From GAS188 sp963713805 (GTDB taxonomy: Bacteria > Pseudomonadota > Alphaproteobacteria > Rhizobiales > Beijerinckiaceae): a stretch of DNA of 64,000 nucleotides. The position numbers and the translations under genes were made by a program. Location of the stretch: the NCBI GenBank assembly GCA_963713805.1, contig CAVQNF010000017.1:37443-101442 (forward strand). Direction: 5' to 3'. The notes beneath the pieces are model-generated. The model was not told the DNA's origin, did no database searches, and saw only the letters and a list, made by a program, of their open reading frames with translations. Position 1 is the first letter of the stretch, and each line of letters starts with the position of its first letter. Below are positions 24,146 to 33,099 of the stretch, piece by piece.

Positions 24146-25123
24146 TCACTCGACCACGTCATCGGCGAGCGCGAGCAGGGATGAGGGCACCGTGAGGCCG
24201 AGCGCCTTTGCGGTTTGTAGATTGATGGCGAGCTCGAATTTCGTTGGCTGCACCACGGGCAAATCGCCGGGCTTCGCGCCCGCGAGAATCCGCCCCACAT
24301 AGACGAACGCCTGGCGATAGCTATCCGCAAAAGGGGTTCCGTAGCTGATGAGGCCGCCGGCTGCGACGGCCTCTCGCTGCGGATAGATCACCGGGAGAGC
24401 GTGACGCGTCGCAAGGTCAACGACTTGCTCGCGCCGGCTGTTGAGGAACGGATCGACGCCGACCACGAGCGCGTCGGCGCCTTGTTGGACGAGGCTCGAA
24501 AAGGCTGCATCGATCTCACCTTCCGTCCTGGCAAAGAGCATGATGGATCGCATGCCGAGGCGGTTTGCCTCCGCTTGTATTTCGTCAGACTGGGCTTTCG
24601 CCTCTGGAAAATTCGGGTTGATGACTGCGCCGATCGTGGACACCTTCGGCACTAATTCGTGCAGCAGTTCCACCTTCTTCGCCTCGAGTGCGGAGCCCAG
24701 CACACTGACCCCCGTGACGTTGCCTCCGGGCCGATCGAGGCTCGTCACGAGGCCCGTCCTGACGGGATCGAAGGCGCTGAGGAAGACGATGGGAATCTTG
24801 GTCGTCGCGGCTTTCGCGACCGACGGCGCGATGCCGCCGGCGACGAATATCACCGTAACGGGAAAGTCGATCAGACTGGCGATCAGCCCGGATAGTCGAT
24901 CATTGTGACCTTCGGCCCAGCGGTACTCTATCGCAACGTTCCGGCCCTCGACGTAGCCTGCTTCCTTCAAGCCGTCGCGGACCGCGGCTGAGAATTGCGT
25001 GAAATACGTTGCGGATGCGCTGTGCACCAAGCCGATGACCGGCAGCGCGCGCTGCTGCGCGCGCGCCGCGAACGGCCAGGACACGGCGCCCGCGACCGAG
25101 GCGATGAACTCGCGCCGCCTCAT
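24146..25123 (-). CDS. ABC transporter substrate-binding protein (ABC_sub_bind family), orphan
   Basis: 325 residues, complete. A signal peptide with twin-Arg-like start (MRRREFIASVAGAVSWPFAA, cleavage after ARAQ). The body matches the ABC_sub_bind/TrpX-like family: PVIGLVHSASATYFTQFSAA, VIFVAGGIAPSVAKAATTKI, DRPGGNVTGVS, VVGVDPFLNSRREQVVDLA and GGLISYGTPFADSYRQA. The family binds amino acids or other small ligands in the periplasm. No permease or ATPase gene is adjacent, which is usual for the many orphan copies in Rhizobiales. A second, diverged member lies at 60472. Confidence 0.88.
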   Translation of the reverse strand: MRRREFIASVAGAVSWPFAARAQQRALPVIGLVHSASATYFTQFSAAVRDGLKEAGYVEGRNVAIEYRWAEGHNDRLSGLIASLIDFPVTVIFVAGGIAPSVAKAATTKIPIVFLSAFDPVRTGLVTSLDRPGGNVTGVSVLGSALEAKKVELLHELVPKVSTIGAVINPNFPEAKAQSDEIQAEANRLGMRSIMLFARTEGEIDAAFSSLVQQGADALVVGVDPFLNSRREQVVDLATRHALPVIYPQREAVAAGGLISYGTPFADSYRQAFVYVGRILAGAKPGDLPVVQPTKFELAINLQTAKALGLTVPSSLLALADDVVE

Positions 25124-25496
25124 TCGATCACGTCACCGGCGCGCGAGCAAGGTCGGAGGCGGTTCGAGGCGGGATGGGGCGAGGAACATGACGACGCGCG
25201 AGCCTGTGGGCTTTCCCCGATGCAGCTAATAACGCCGCCGTCCTGGACGGAACCGACGAAAACTGCGGTCACCCTTGTCAATACGCAGGTCAATTGCAGT
25301 TCCCCAAACGGCTATTCTCATTTCCTCATAGCACCGGATGAGAGAGGCACGCGCTCAAACGAACTCCCCGGTTCAGAGGACGTTGCGTTTAGATGGATCG
25401 TTGGCGTGAGTTTATCTTTCTCGCATGCTCTTCGTAAAGCTGGAGCTAGTCTCGCGCATCATGCTCTGGGGTGCAATTGCGAATGCGGCAGCCCGC
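25124..25496. other. Intergenic, no supported gene
   Basis: 373 bases between two minus-strand genes. Small frames on both strands have no ribosome site. Short CATGCTC and CATCATGCTC stretches near 25421-25470 resemble halves of the dispersed palindrome at 5201, without the rest. Confidence 0.4.
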
Positions 25497-26045
25497 TCAA
25501 GCGGCACGTGCCGTGCGCCGGCGTCGCCGCTCGTAGCGCCACAGCGCCGCGAGCTTGGCGATGATGCCCGCGCGCCGTCCGACGAGGCCCGCTTCCACCA
25601 ACGCCTGATGAATATGCGCCTTGATGGGGGCGACCTGCGCACGCGCCCAGAGATGTGCCGCTTCGAACCTTGCGTAGCACCAGGCGAACCAGGGGATGGA
25701 GAGCAATTTCTCCTTGCAGGTCTCGAACAGGAAAGCGACGAGGGCGATGCCCAAGATATCGGCCGCGACGTACATCAGGACGCCCGCGAGCCATTGATGC
25801 TTGTGGAACAGGAAGAAGGCCGCGACCTTCATCAACTCGTGCACCACGGCCGGAATGAGGAAGACGACGAGCGTGGGATAGGGCGGCAGGCGTTCCATGA
25901 AGCGCCGCACAGCCTCCTTCACCCCTTCGAGCGGAATGAGCCTTATGAGGATGGAGATGATCGGGTGCAGATGATCCCAAAGCCAGGAAAGGCCAAGGAA
26001 GATCAGCGCGACGAGCGTCCACACGATACGGCGGAAACGATGCAT
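25497..26045 (-). CDS. Integral membrane protein of unknown function
   Basis: 182 residues, starting MHRFRRIVWTLVALIFLGLS. Hydrophobic helices lie near residues 8-25, 58-82 and 86-108 (LAGVLMYVAADILGIALVAF). A His/Trp-rich loop (LSWLWDHLHPIIS) follows the first helix, and the C-terminus is strongly basic (ERRRRRTARAA). Related bll-type membrane proteins occur in Rhizobiales but I know no function. It diverges from the ECF sigma gene and could belong to its regulon; that is only a positional guess. Confidence 0.75.
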   Translation of the reverse strand: MHRFRRIVWTLVALIFLGLSWLWDHLHPIISILIRLIPLEGVKEAVRRFMERLPPYPTLVVFLIPAVVHELMKVAAFFLFHKHQWLAGVLMYVAADILGIALVAFLFETCKEKLLSIPWFAWCYARFEAAHLWARAQVAPIKAHIHQALVEAGLVGRRAGIIAKLAALWRYERRRRRTARAA

Positions 26046-26128
26046 GGTTCGTGATACTCCATGCCCGAGGCGCTGTCATGGAGCCGCTTTGGCGAGTTCG
26101 AGGCGAAGAAGGAAATGGTCGAGCGCCG

Positions 26129-26236
26129 CCTGGAGCCGGATGCGTTCAGATTGAAAGAGCGACCTGCTGTCAATCCCTTGTTTTGACGCATGATCTTATC
26201 CGCGGAAATAGTTCCCCTATTTTGCGGATCATGCTC
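26129..26236. repeat. Dispersed palindromic repeat, copy 2 (inverted relative to 5201)
   Basis: Its reverse complement carries AGAGCATGATCCGC, GATAAGATCATGCGTCAAAA and CAATCTGAACGCATCCGGC, matching 5201-5305 module by module with small differences in the middle. Confidence 0.75.
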
Positions 26237-26311
26237 TACGGGAGCCCACGCTTTCCCCTTCGGGGCTGAAGCCGCGGATGCTACACCTCTCGCGATCGCT
26301 TTGGATCGGAA

Positions 26312-26350
26312 TGGCTCGAAGGTGGCTCGAAGGTGGCTCGGGGTGGCGGG
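26312..26350 (+). repeat. Short tandem repeat before the sigma-factor gene
   Basis: Three imperfect units of GGTGGCTCGAA in tandem. It sits about 75 bases before the sigma start, where promoter elements would be expected. Confidence 0.5.
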
Positions 26351-26422
26351 GCGGCGTCCGGAAAATCGCGCATCGCCGGTTCGTAACAACGAGAGGGCCC
26401 GCAACGAAGGATTCTGGTGTGC

Positions 26423-26980
26423 ATGAGCCTGGCTAGACGCGAAGAGGAGTGGGCCCTGTTGATGCGGAACGCGATCGCAGGCGACGTCGCTGCATACCAT
26501 CGCTTCCTCGGAGCCGTGGCGCCGTATCTGCGTGCCACGGCACGCCGCCATTTCGCGCGCTCGGGCGCGGGCGGCAGCGATGCCGAGGACATCGTGCAGG
26601 AAGTTCTCCTTGCGATCCATCTCAAGCGCCATACCTGGGATCCGCGCCGGGCGATCGGTCCCTGGATCGCCGCGATCACCAGGAACAAGGCGATCGACAT
26701 GCTCCGTCGCCGGGGCCGGCAGACGGAAATCCCGATCGAGGATGTCATCGACCAGCTTCCCTCGGAGCCGACGGGTAGCGCCGGAGAGGCTCAAGATCTG
26801 GACCGAATGCTCGCCAAGTTGAACGACCGTCAGCGCGACATCATCCGCTCGGTGTCCGTGAACGGCGCTTCGATTCGCGAGGTCGCCGATCGTCTCGAGA
26901 TGAGCGAGGGAGCCGTTCGCGTTGCGTTGCATCGAGGCTTGAAGGCGCTCGCCGCCCGTTACCGGAGTGATGCGAAGTGA
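26423..26980 (+). CDS. ECF RNA polymerase sigma factor (SigF-like)
   Basis: 185 residues from ATG 26423; a GTG at 26417 is better spaced from GAAGGA (26405) and is an alternative. Region 2 spans AEDIVQEVLLAIHLKRHTWD and PWIAAITRNKAIDMLRRRGR (core-binding and -10 recognition). Region 4 includes LNDRQRDIIRSVSVNGASIR then EVADRLEMSEGAVRVALHRG (helix-turn-helix for -35). Its stop overlaps the start of a DUF1109 gene by 4 bases (GTGA). That pairing is the SigF-NrsF module, in which the membrane partner holds the sigma until oxidative or metal stress. Confidence 0.9.
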   Translation: MSLARREEEWALLMRNAIAGDVAAYHRFLGAVAPYLRATARRHFARSGAGGSDAEDIVQEVLLAIHLKRHTWDPRRAIGPWIAAITRNKAIDMLRRRGRQTEIPIEDVIDQLPSEPTGSAGEAQDLDRMLAKLNDRQRDIIRSVSVNGASIREVADRLEMSEGAVRVALHRGLKALAARYRSDAK

Positions 26981-27615
26981 GAACCGATGATCTCATCAAG
27001 GCGCTTGCAAAGGACGAGCGCTCGGCGCCGAGGCGGCTCGAGGTGGTGATCGGGCTTGCCGTCGCTCTCGGCACGATCGTCGCGGGGAGCCTGTTCTTTG
27101 CCGGTATTGGATTGCGCCCGGATATCGAAGAGGCGGTAAGGAGCGTGCCCTTCCTGTTCAAATTCGTCGTCACGCTCGGTCTTGCCTTTGCGGCAACGGG
27201 GCTTCTGTCGCGCCTCGCGCGCCCTGGGGTGCCCGTGCGACAATGGAGCTATGCGCTCGCGGTCCCGGCTGTTCTCCTCGCGCTTGCCGTCATCACCGAA
27301 TTGGCGTTCACCCCCGCTTCCACCTGGAAGCCGAGCCTCATCGGATCGAATTCCCGCTTTTGCCTCACTCTCATTCCGCTGCTCGCGATCGGTCCGCTCG
27401 CATGTTTCATCTCGGCCATGCGCCAAGGGGCTCCGACACGCCCGGGTCTCGCGGGAGCCGTGGCGGGCCTCGCCGCGAGCGGGATCGCGGCGACCTTCTA
27501 CGCGGCGAATTGCACCGACGATGCCCCCCTCTTCGTCGCCACCTGGTATCCCCTCGCCATCGCGATGGTGGTGCTTGCTGGATATGCGATCGGCTCGCGA
27601 AGCCTGAGGTGGTAG
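26977..27615 (+). CDS. NrsF-like membrane anti-sigma factor (DUF1109)
   Basis: 212 residues from GTG 26977, overlapping the sigma stop, so translation is probably coupled. The cytoplasmic N-terminus (MRTDDLIKALAKDERSAPRR) is followed by six membrane helices, as in DUF1109. The conserved segments include GSNSRFCLTLIPLLAIGPL and a Cys in ATFYAANCTDDAPLFVATWY. Paired Cys in this family are proposed to sense oxidants or metals and release the sigma factor. The pattern here (one Cys in FCL, one in CFIS, one in NCTDD) is compatible with that. Confidence 0.9.
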   Translation: MRTDDLIKALAKDERSAPRRLEVVIGLAVALGTIVAGSLFFAGIGLRPDIEEAVRSVPFLFKFVVTLGLAFAATGLLSRLARPGVPVRQWSYALAVPAVLLALAVITELAFTPASTWKPSLIGSNSRFCLTLIPLLAIGPLACFISAMRQGAPTRPGLAGAVAGLAASGIAATFYAANCTDDAPLFVATWYPLAIAMVVLAGYAIGSRSLRW

Positions 27616-27670
27616 CCCGAGGGATGCAAGAGGTCGGTGGACTGCACCCTTCTTCTATTTTTATTCCGGC

Positions 27671-28868
27671 TCACGCCACCTTGGCCGAGGCCTTCATCCG
27701 GGCAAATCCCGCATCGAGATCGGCCTTCAGGTCCTCTGTGTCCTCGAGGCCGATCTGTAGGCGCAGGCAAGGGCCGCCAGGATCGAACTTCGTCGCGGTG
27801 CGGTAGTCCTTGCAATTGAAGGGCACGATGAGGCTCTCGAATTCCACCCCAGGAATAGCCCATGCCGAAGAGCTTCAATCCATCGAGCATGGCCGCGATC
27901 GCGCTTTGCGGCACCGGATGAAGCACCACGGAGAACAATCCCGAGGCGCCGAGGAAATCGCGCTTCCAGATGGTGTGCCCCTCGAATGAGGGCAGGGCCG
28001 GATGCAACACCTTTTTCACCTCGGGGCGTGTTTCGAGGAAGCGTGCCATCTCGATGCCGGCGCTCTCTTGCTCGCCGAGCCGAAGCCGCATGGTGCGCAA
28101 GCCCCGCAGAGCCAGATACACGTCTTCCGGGCCCGCACAGATCGCCATCGAATTGAATGCCTCACGTAAGCGCGGCCAATAGGTCTCATTGGCCGAAACG
28201 AGGCCGAGCAGGAGGTCCGAATGGCCACCGAGGTATTTCGTGCCGGCCTCGACGGCGATGTCCACCCCGCGCTCATGCGGGGGAAAGAAGAACGGCGTCG
28301 CCCAGGTGTTGTCCATGATGAGGGCCGCGCCGCGCGCATGGGCGGCCTCGCCGAGCGCCGGGATGTCCTGCACCTCGAAGGTCTGCGAGCCCGGCGCTTC
28401 GGTGAAGACGACTTTCGTGTTCGCCTTCATCAGGGCCGCGATGCCTGAGCCGATGAGCGGATCGTAATAGGTGGTCTCGACGCCGAAGCGGCGTAGCACC
28501 GTGTTGCAAAAATTGCGGGTCGGGCGATAGACGGAATCGGTGACGAGGAGATGGTCCCCCGCCTTCAGGCAGCTCATCAGCGAGAGCGCGCAGGCGGCGA
28601 GACCGGACGGGACGAGCACCGTCCCGGCCGCGCCGGAGATGTCGCTCCAGGCGCTCTCGAGAGCCTCGGTCGTGGGGGTGCCGCGCGTGCCGTAGGAAAA
28701 GCGGCCGCGTCGATGCATGAGATCATCCATCGTCGGATAGATCACCGTCGAGCCGCGGAAGGCCGGCATGTTGACGAAGCCGTGCTGCGCCGCAGGATCG
28801 CGCCCCGCGACCACGACGCGCGTGCGCGCTCTGTAGTTTCCCGTGCCCTTGCCCGAATGCGCAGTCAT
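27671..28868 (-). CDS. metC: Cystathionine beta-lyase, one frameshift
   Basis: Starts at ATG 28866-28868 behind GGGAGCG. A PLP fold-type I enzyme of the Cys/Met family, with RFSYGTRGTPTTEALESAW, VLVPSGLAACALSLMSCL, the PLP-binding MDNTWATPFFFPPHERGVDI and the catalytic Lys in AGTKYLGGHSDLLLG. It cleaves cystathionine to homocysteine in methionine synthesis, or acts as a general C-S lyase. The frame breaks near 27850 after FGMGYSWGG; the other frame continues FESLIVPFNC and IGLEDTEDLKADLDAGFARM, the expected family C-terminus. The clean join points to an indel error. About 395 residues. Confidence 0.88.
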
Positions 28869-29239
28869 GTTCGCTCCCGTTCTGCAGAAAACCCGACGGC
28901 GCGAGCGCCGGTCGTGCCGATGTTGGCGCAGCACTGTTCGAGGACCGTCAAGGCGGCGTCAAGTCGGTGTTCCGGATCAGGCTGGATCAGTACCCATGGG
29001 ACGATCGTCGGATCGGCAAAACGCGGCTTGGTCTCGTGCGGCGAAGCTTGCTTCGGCGTGGCACGCGCCGTCGAGGAGGGGGGCCTGAGAGCGCGGCGTT
29101 CGGCGGGCGAACACCTTGACGCCACATTGCGCCGAAGTTCTGCCCCCTTGGGATCAATGCCGGGCTCTCGATGTCCAGGGTTTCGTCCCGGACGGGTTTG
29201 ATCGCGCCCTGTCGGCGCCTCTTGAAATCGAGGCTTCAT
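28865..29239 (-). CDS. Possible small gene overlapping the metC start
   Basis: The frame ends with TGA overlapping the metC ATG (ATGA). Its last 55 residues (PTIVPWVLIQPDPEHRLDAA, then LTVLEQCCANIGTTGARAVG) look protein-like, whereas the N-terminal half is Arg/Pro-rich and shadow-like. It could be the 3' end of a small gene with a frameshift upstream, or chance. No family recognised. Confidence 0.25.
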   Translation of the reverse strand: MKPRFQEAPTGRDQTRPGRNPGHREPGIDPKGAELRRNVASRCSPAERRALRPPSSTARATPKQASPHETKPRFADPTIVPWVLIQPDPEHRLDAALTVLEQCCANIGTTGARAVGFSAERERT

Positions 29240-29398
29240 ACCTCGTCCCGCTCGAGAGCCGGATCGCCCTTAAGACGTAGCCCGGCGCTTCGGGGCTTGA
29301 CCGCATTGTCCAATCTGCACGACATTGTCCGAAGTAGCTTGGTCATGGCGCAATGCCTGCCGCTCCGAGCGCCGACCGAAATGTGGAGGCGTGGATCA
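28869..29398. other. Divergent spacer between metC and aapJ
   Basis: 530 bases containing, apart from the doubtful frame above, no supported gene. It should hold the aapJ promoter. I do not see a convincing sigma-54 or sigma-70 element. Confidence 0.35.
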
Positions 29399-30415
29399 AT
29401 GAAGCATTATCTCGTCGTGTTGGCGGCCGGCCTCGGTGTCGCGCTCGCCGTGAGCGGCGCCGATGCGCAGACGCTCAATCAGGTCAAGCAACGGGGGCAG
29501 CTCATCTGCGGCTCCAACACCGGCCTTGCCGGCTTTGCCTTGCCCGACCCGCAGGGGAATTGGACAGGCCTCGATGTCGATTATTGCCGGGCGATCGCTG
29601 CGGCCGTGCTCGGCGATGCCACCAAGGTCAAGTTCGTGCCTCTCGACGCAACAAGCCGGTTCGAATCGCTCAAATCCGGCGCGGTGGACGTGTTGGTGCG
29701 CAACACCACCTGGACCTTATCGCGGGATTCGAGCCAGGGCCTCGATTTCGAGGCGACCAACTACTATGACGGGCAGGGCTTCATGGTCCGCAAGAAGATG
29801 AACATCAACTCGGCGCTGGAGTTGAACGGCGCCTCGGTCTGCGTCGGGCAAGGCACCACCACCGAGTTGAATCTCGCCGACTATTTCCGAACGAACAAGA
29901 TGAAATACGAGGTCGTCTCCTTCAAGACTCCCGAAGAGGTTTACAAGGCCTATGATGCTGGCCGCTGCGATGCCGTCACGGACGACGCGTCGGGCCTGGC
30001 GTCAAATCGTGCTTTGCTCGCGGTTTCCGACGACCATGTCATCCTTCCGGAGATCATCTCCAAGGAGCCGCTCGCTTCGGCTGTGCGCAAGGGGGATTCG
30101 CAGTGGGCGACGATCGTGCGTTGGGTCCAGTTTGCGATGCTCGATGCGGAAGAGAACGGCGTCACCTCGAAGAATGTCGACGAGATGATGAAGTCGCCCA
30201 ATCCCGAGGTGAAGCGGATGCTCGGTGTCGAAGGCAAGTTCGGCGACGGCTTGGGCATCTCCAATGATTGGGTCGTCAATATCGTCAGGCAGGTGGGCAA
30301 TTACGGCAAGTCTTTCGATCGCAATGTCGGGGCGGGCTCGACGCTCAAGCTGCCGCGCGGATTGAACAATCTATGGACCAAGGGCGGCCTGCAATATGGC
30401 CCGCCGATCCGCTAA
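29399..30415 (+). CDS. aapJ: General L-amino acid-binding periplasmic protein AapJ
   Basis: 338 residues from ATG 29399, with TGGAGGCG 10 bases upstream. Signal peptide MKHYLVVLAAGLGVALAVSG, cleavage after ADA. The family-3 solute-binding fold has VKQRGQLICGSNTGLAGFAL, WTGLDVDYCRAIAAAVLGD, RFESLKSGAVDVLVRNTTWT, GASVCVGQGTTTELNLADY and YDAGRCDAVTDDASGLAS. It hands broad-range L-amino acids to AapQM. It is first gene of aapJQMP, in the same order as in Rhizobium. A strong stem-loop follows, which usually keeps binding-protein mRNA in excess. Confidence 0.95.
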   Translation: MKHYLVVLAAGLGVALAVSGADAQTLNQVKQRGQLICGSNTGLAGFALPDPQGNWTGLDVDYCRAIAAAVLGDATKVKFVPLDATSRFESLKSGAVDVLVRNTTWTLSRDSSQGLDFEATNYYDGQGFMVRKKMNINSALELNGASVCVGQGTTTELNLADYFRTNKMKYEVVSFKTPEEVYKAYDAGRCDAVTDDASGLASNRALLAVSDDHVILPEIISKEPLASAVRKGDSQWATIVRWVQFAMLDAEENGVTSKNVDEMMKSPNPEVKRMLGVEGKFGDGLGISNDWVVNIVRQVGNYGKSFDRNVGAGSTLKLPRGLNNLWTKGGLQYGPPIR

Positions 30416-30420
30416 GTCCT

Positions 30421-30453
30421 TGGAAGCGGAGCCGCCTTGCGGCTCCGCTTCCA
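30421..30453 (+). promoter_or_regulatory. Intercistronic stem-loop after aapJ
   Basis: A perfect 15-bp stem (TGGAAGCGGAGCCGC with its complement, loop CTT) begins 6 bases past the aapJ stop. There is no T-run, so it is more likely an mRNA-protecting or attenuating hairpin than a full terminator. It accounts for unequal expression of binding protein and permeases. Confidence 0.7.
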
Positions 30454-30611
30454 CATGCCACCTTCCTGGGCCTCACTGCAAAAGCTGGCCCTCGCTTTCG
30501 GGAAAGATGATGCGGGATCAAAGACTGCGGCCAAAGACATGCGTCATGATCCAGCATCTCCGCTGAGGGCCTGACGGGACGACGAACGAGCATGGTGGTC
30601 TGGAAAACGAC

Positions 30612-31805
30612 ATGAGCATCGCCGCTGTCCTCGCAGCGCCATCGCGCACAAGCTTCGTCAACGATCCCAAGATCCGCGGCATCTTTTGGCAATGCGTGCT
30701 GGTGCTGGTGATCGGCTACCTGATCTATTCGGCGATCGGCAACGCCCAGGCGAACCTCGCGGCCAAGGGCCAGGTCTTCGGCTTTGGCTTTCTCGGCACG
30801 CCGGGTGGTTTCGATATCAATCAGCACCTCATCTCCTTCTCGTCGGAGGAGGGGTCGACCTATGGGCGGGCTTTCCTGGTCGGCCTCCTAAACACCGTGC
30901 TCGTCTCCGCCATCGGCATCGTGCTCGCCACATTGCTCGGTTTCGTCATCGGCATCGCCCGCCTGTCGACGAATTTCATCGTCGCCAAGATGGCGCAGGT
31001 CTATGTCGAGGTGATCCGCAACATCCCGCTCTTGCTGCAGTTGATCTTCTGGTACAACGCGGTGTTGAAGCCTTTGCCCAACCCCCGCAATGCCCTGTCC
31101 TTCGGAGCAGGCTTCTTCCTCAGCAACCGTGGGCTCACGGTTCCCGAGCCGTCTTTCGGGCCGGGCGCGGAAAACGTCTTCTATGCTCTCCTGTTCGGAG
31201 TTCTGTTCGCCTTCGCCTTCCGTCACTGGGCCAAGGGCAGGCAGGAAAGAACCGGACAGCAATATCCGATCGGCATCGTCGCGTTCGCGGCGATCATCGG
31301 CCTGCCCGTCCTCGTCTTCGTTCTCTCCGGCCGTCCGATCCATGTCGACGTGCCCGTGCAGAAAGGGTTCAATTTCGCCGGTGGCCTCCAGGTCTATCCG
31401 GAGTTCGTGGCGCTGCTACTGGGCCTCGTGCTCTACACGGCGGCCTTCATCGCCGAGATCGTGCGCGCGGGAATTCAGGCGGTGTCGCGCGGACAGATCG
31501 AGGCCGCGAATGCCTTAGGCTTGCGCCACAAGCCGACGCTCAACCTCGTCGTCATCCCGCAGGCCATGCGGGTGATCACGCCCCCGCTCACCAGTCAGTA
31601 TCTCAACCTCACCAAGAATTCTTCGCTCGCCGTCGCCATCGGCTATCCGGACCTCGTGCAGATCTTCGCCGGCACGGCCTTGAACCAATCGGCCAAGGCG
31701 ATCGAGATCATGCTGATGACCATGGCGGTCTATCTGTCGTTGAGCTTGCTCACCTCCTTCGTTATGAACATCTACAATCGCCGCATGGCGCTCGTGGAAC
31801 GTTGA
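30612..31805 (+). CDS. aapQ: General L-amino acid ABC transporter permease AapQ
   Basis: 397 residues. Membrane helices include QCVLVLVIGYLIYSAIGN and LLNTVLVSAIGIVLATLLGF. The binding-protein-dependent transport (EAA) loop is EIVRAGIQAVSRGQIEAANA followed by LGLRHKPTLNLVVIPQAM. VIRNIPLLLQLIFWYN is the HisM-type signature. AapQ pairs with AapM in the inner membrane. A long insert (residues 155-265) is usual for AapQ. It has no frameshift; 11 bases separate it from aapM. Confidence 0.95.
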   Translation: MSIAAVLAAPSRTSFVNDPKIRGIFWQCVLVLVIGYLIYSAIGNAQANLAAKGQVFGFGFLGTPGGFDINQHLISFSSEEGSTYGRAFLVGLLNTVLVSAIGIVLATLLGFVIGIARLSTNFIVAKMAQVYVEVIRNIPLLLQLIFWYNAVLKPLPNPRNALSFGAGFFLSNRGLTVPEPSFGPGAENVFYALLFGVLFAFAFRHWAKGRQERTGQQYPIGIVAFAAIIGLPVLVFVLSGRPIHVDVPVQKGFNFAGGLQVYPEFVALLLGLVLYTAAFIAEIVRAGIQAVSRGQIEAANALGLRHKPTLNLVVIPQAMRVITPPLTSQYLNLTKNSSLAVAIGYPDLVQIFAGTALNQSAKAIEIMLMTMAVYLSLSLLTSFVMNIYNRRMALVER

Positions 31806-31816
31806 GGGAGTCGAGA

Positions 31817-33088
31817 ATGTCCTCCCCCAACATTCCCCCGATCCGCGGACAAGATCTGGGCGCCGCCGAAGCCCTGGCCTCGCAGTCGGGCGAACGCGAT
31901 CCGGTCACCGATCCGGGGCTTCCCACGCCCGAGCTGCCGCTCTCCGAGGCGCGCTCCTTCGAAGGCTATATCTCGGCGATGCCGATCGAGTCGCAACCCG
32001 CCCCGATCTACGCGAAGGGGCCGATCGGCTGGGTGCGCGCCAATCTCGTCAACAGCATCGGCAACACGATCCTGACCTGCATTTTCGGCGCGCTCGCCGC
32101 CTACATGATCTACGGCTTCGTGAAATTCGCCATAATCGATGCCGCTTGGGTCGGGGCCGATCGCGAAGCCTGCCTCGCCAAGTCCGGCCAGTCGGCCGGC
32201 GCCTGCTGGCCGATGATCGAGGAGCGCCTCACCTATTTCATCTATGGTTCCTATCCGATCGATCAGCGCTGGCGGGTCGACATCGCCTACGCCCTCGGGG
32301 GGATCGGGCTTGCCTGGGTGCTTTGGCTCAATGCGCCGCGCCGCGATCTCGCCGCGGGCTATTTCTTCGTGTTCTTCCCGATCGCCGCCTACTTGCTGCT
32401 CTACGGGTTTCCCCTAATCGGTTTGCCGACTGTCGATTCCGACCTCTGGGGCGGGATCCTCGTGACGCTCGTCATCTCGAGCGCCGGCATCGTCGCGGCG
32501 CTGCCCCTCGGCATCGTGCTGGCGCTGGGGCGCCGCTCGAAGCTCCCCATCGTGTCCATCGCCTCGACCTTGTTCATCGAGATCGCGCGAGGCGTGCCCC
32601 TCATCACCGTCTTGTTCGTGGCGAAGGTGATGCTCGGCTATTTCGTGCCCGAACGCTTCGACCCGACGCTCATGGTCAAGGCGCTGATCCTCGTCGCGCT
32701 GTTCTCGGCCGCCTATATGGCGGAGGTCGTGCGCGGGGGACTGCAAGCCATTCCCAAGGGCCAGCAGGAGGGCGCAAGCTCGCTCGGCCTCGGCTATTGG
32801 CAATCGATGCGGCTCGTCATCCTGCCGCAGGCACTGCGCATCACTATCCCCGGTATCGTCAACACCTTCATCGGCGGCTTCAAGGATACCTCGCTCGTGC
32901 TCATCATCGGCATGTTCGATTTTCTGGGCACGATCCAGATCGCGACCTCGGACGCCAAATGGGCGACACCGGTGAGCGCGCCGACCGGATATCTGTTCGC
33001 CGCCCTGTTCTACTGGATTTGCTGCTTCGGCATGTCGCGCTATTCGCGCGCGGTCGAGATGCGGCTCTCGGCTGCCCATAAACGCTGA
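31817..33088 (+). CDS. aapM: General L-amino acid ABC transporter permease AapM
   Basis: 423 residues from ATG 31817. A long cytoplasmic, Pro-rich N-terminus (about 85 residues) precedes the membrane domain. Helices include TILTCIFGALAAYMIYGFV and YFFVFFPIAAYLLLYGFPL. The EAA loop is EVVRGGLQAIPKGQQEGASS followed by LGLGYWQSMRLVILPQAL, and IEIARGVPLITVLFVAKVM is the HisM/Q signature. Forms a heterodimer with AapQ. Eleven bases to aapP. Confidence 0.95.
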   Translation: MSSPNIPPIRGQDLGAAEALASQSGERDPVTDPGLPTPELPLSEARSFEGYISAMPIESQPAPIYAKGPIGWVRANLVNSIGNTILTCIFGALAAYMIYGFVKFAIIDAAWVGADREACLAKSGQSAGACWPMIEERLTYFIYGSYPIDQRWRVDIAYALGGIGLAWVLWLNAPRRDLAAGYFFVFFPIAAYLLLYGFPLIGLPTVDSDLWGGILVTLVISSAGIVAALPLGIVLALGRRSKLPIVSIASTLFIEIARGVPLITVLFVAKVMLGYFVPERFDPTLMVKALILVALFSAAYMAEVVRGGLQAIPKGQQEGASSLGLGYWQSMRLVILPQALRITIPGIVNTFIGGFKDTSLVLIIGMFDFLGTIQIATSDAKWATPVSAPTGYLFAALFYWICCFGMSRYSRAVEMRLSAAHKR

Positions 33089-33099
33089 AGGATCACGCA

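Noticed and set aside
30686..33088. An 800-codon open frame that seems to fuse aapQ and aapM
   Set aside because: Its first 390 codons are Arg/His-rich shadow of aapQ, which has its own clean frame; only the part from 31817 is real (aapM).
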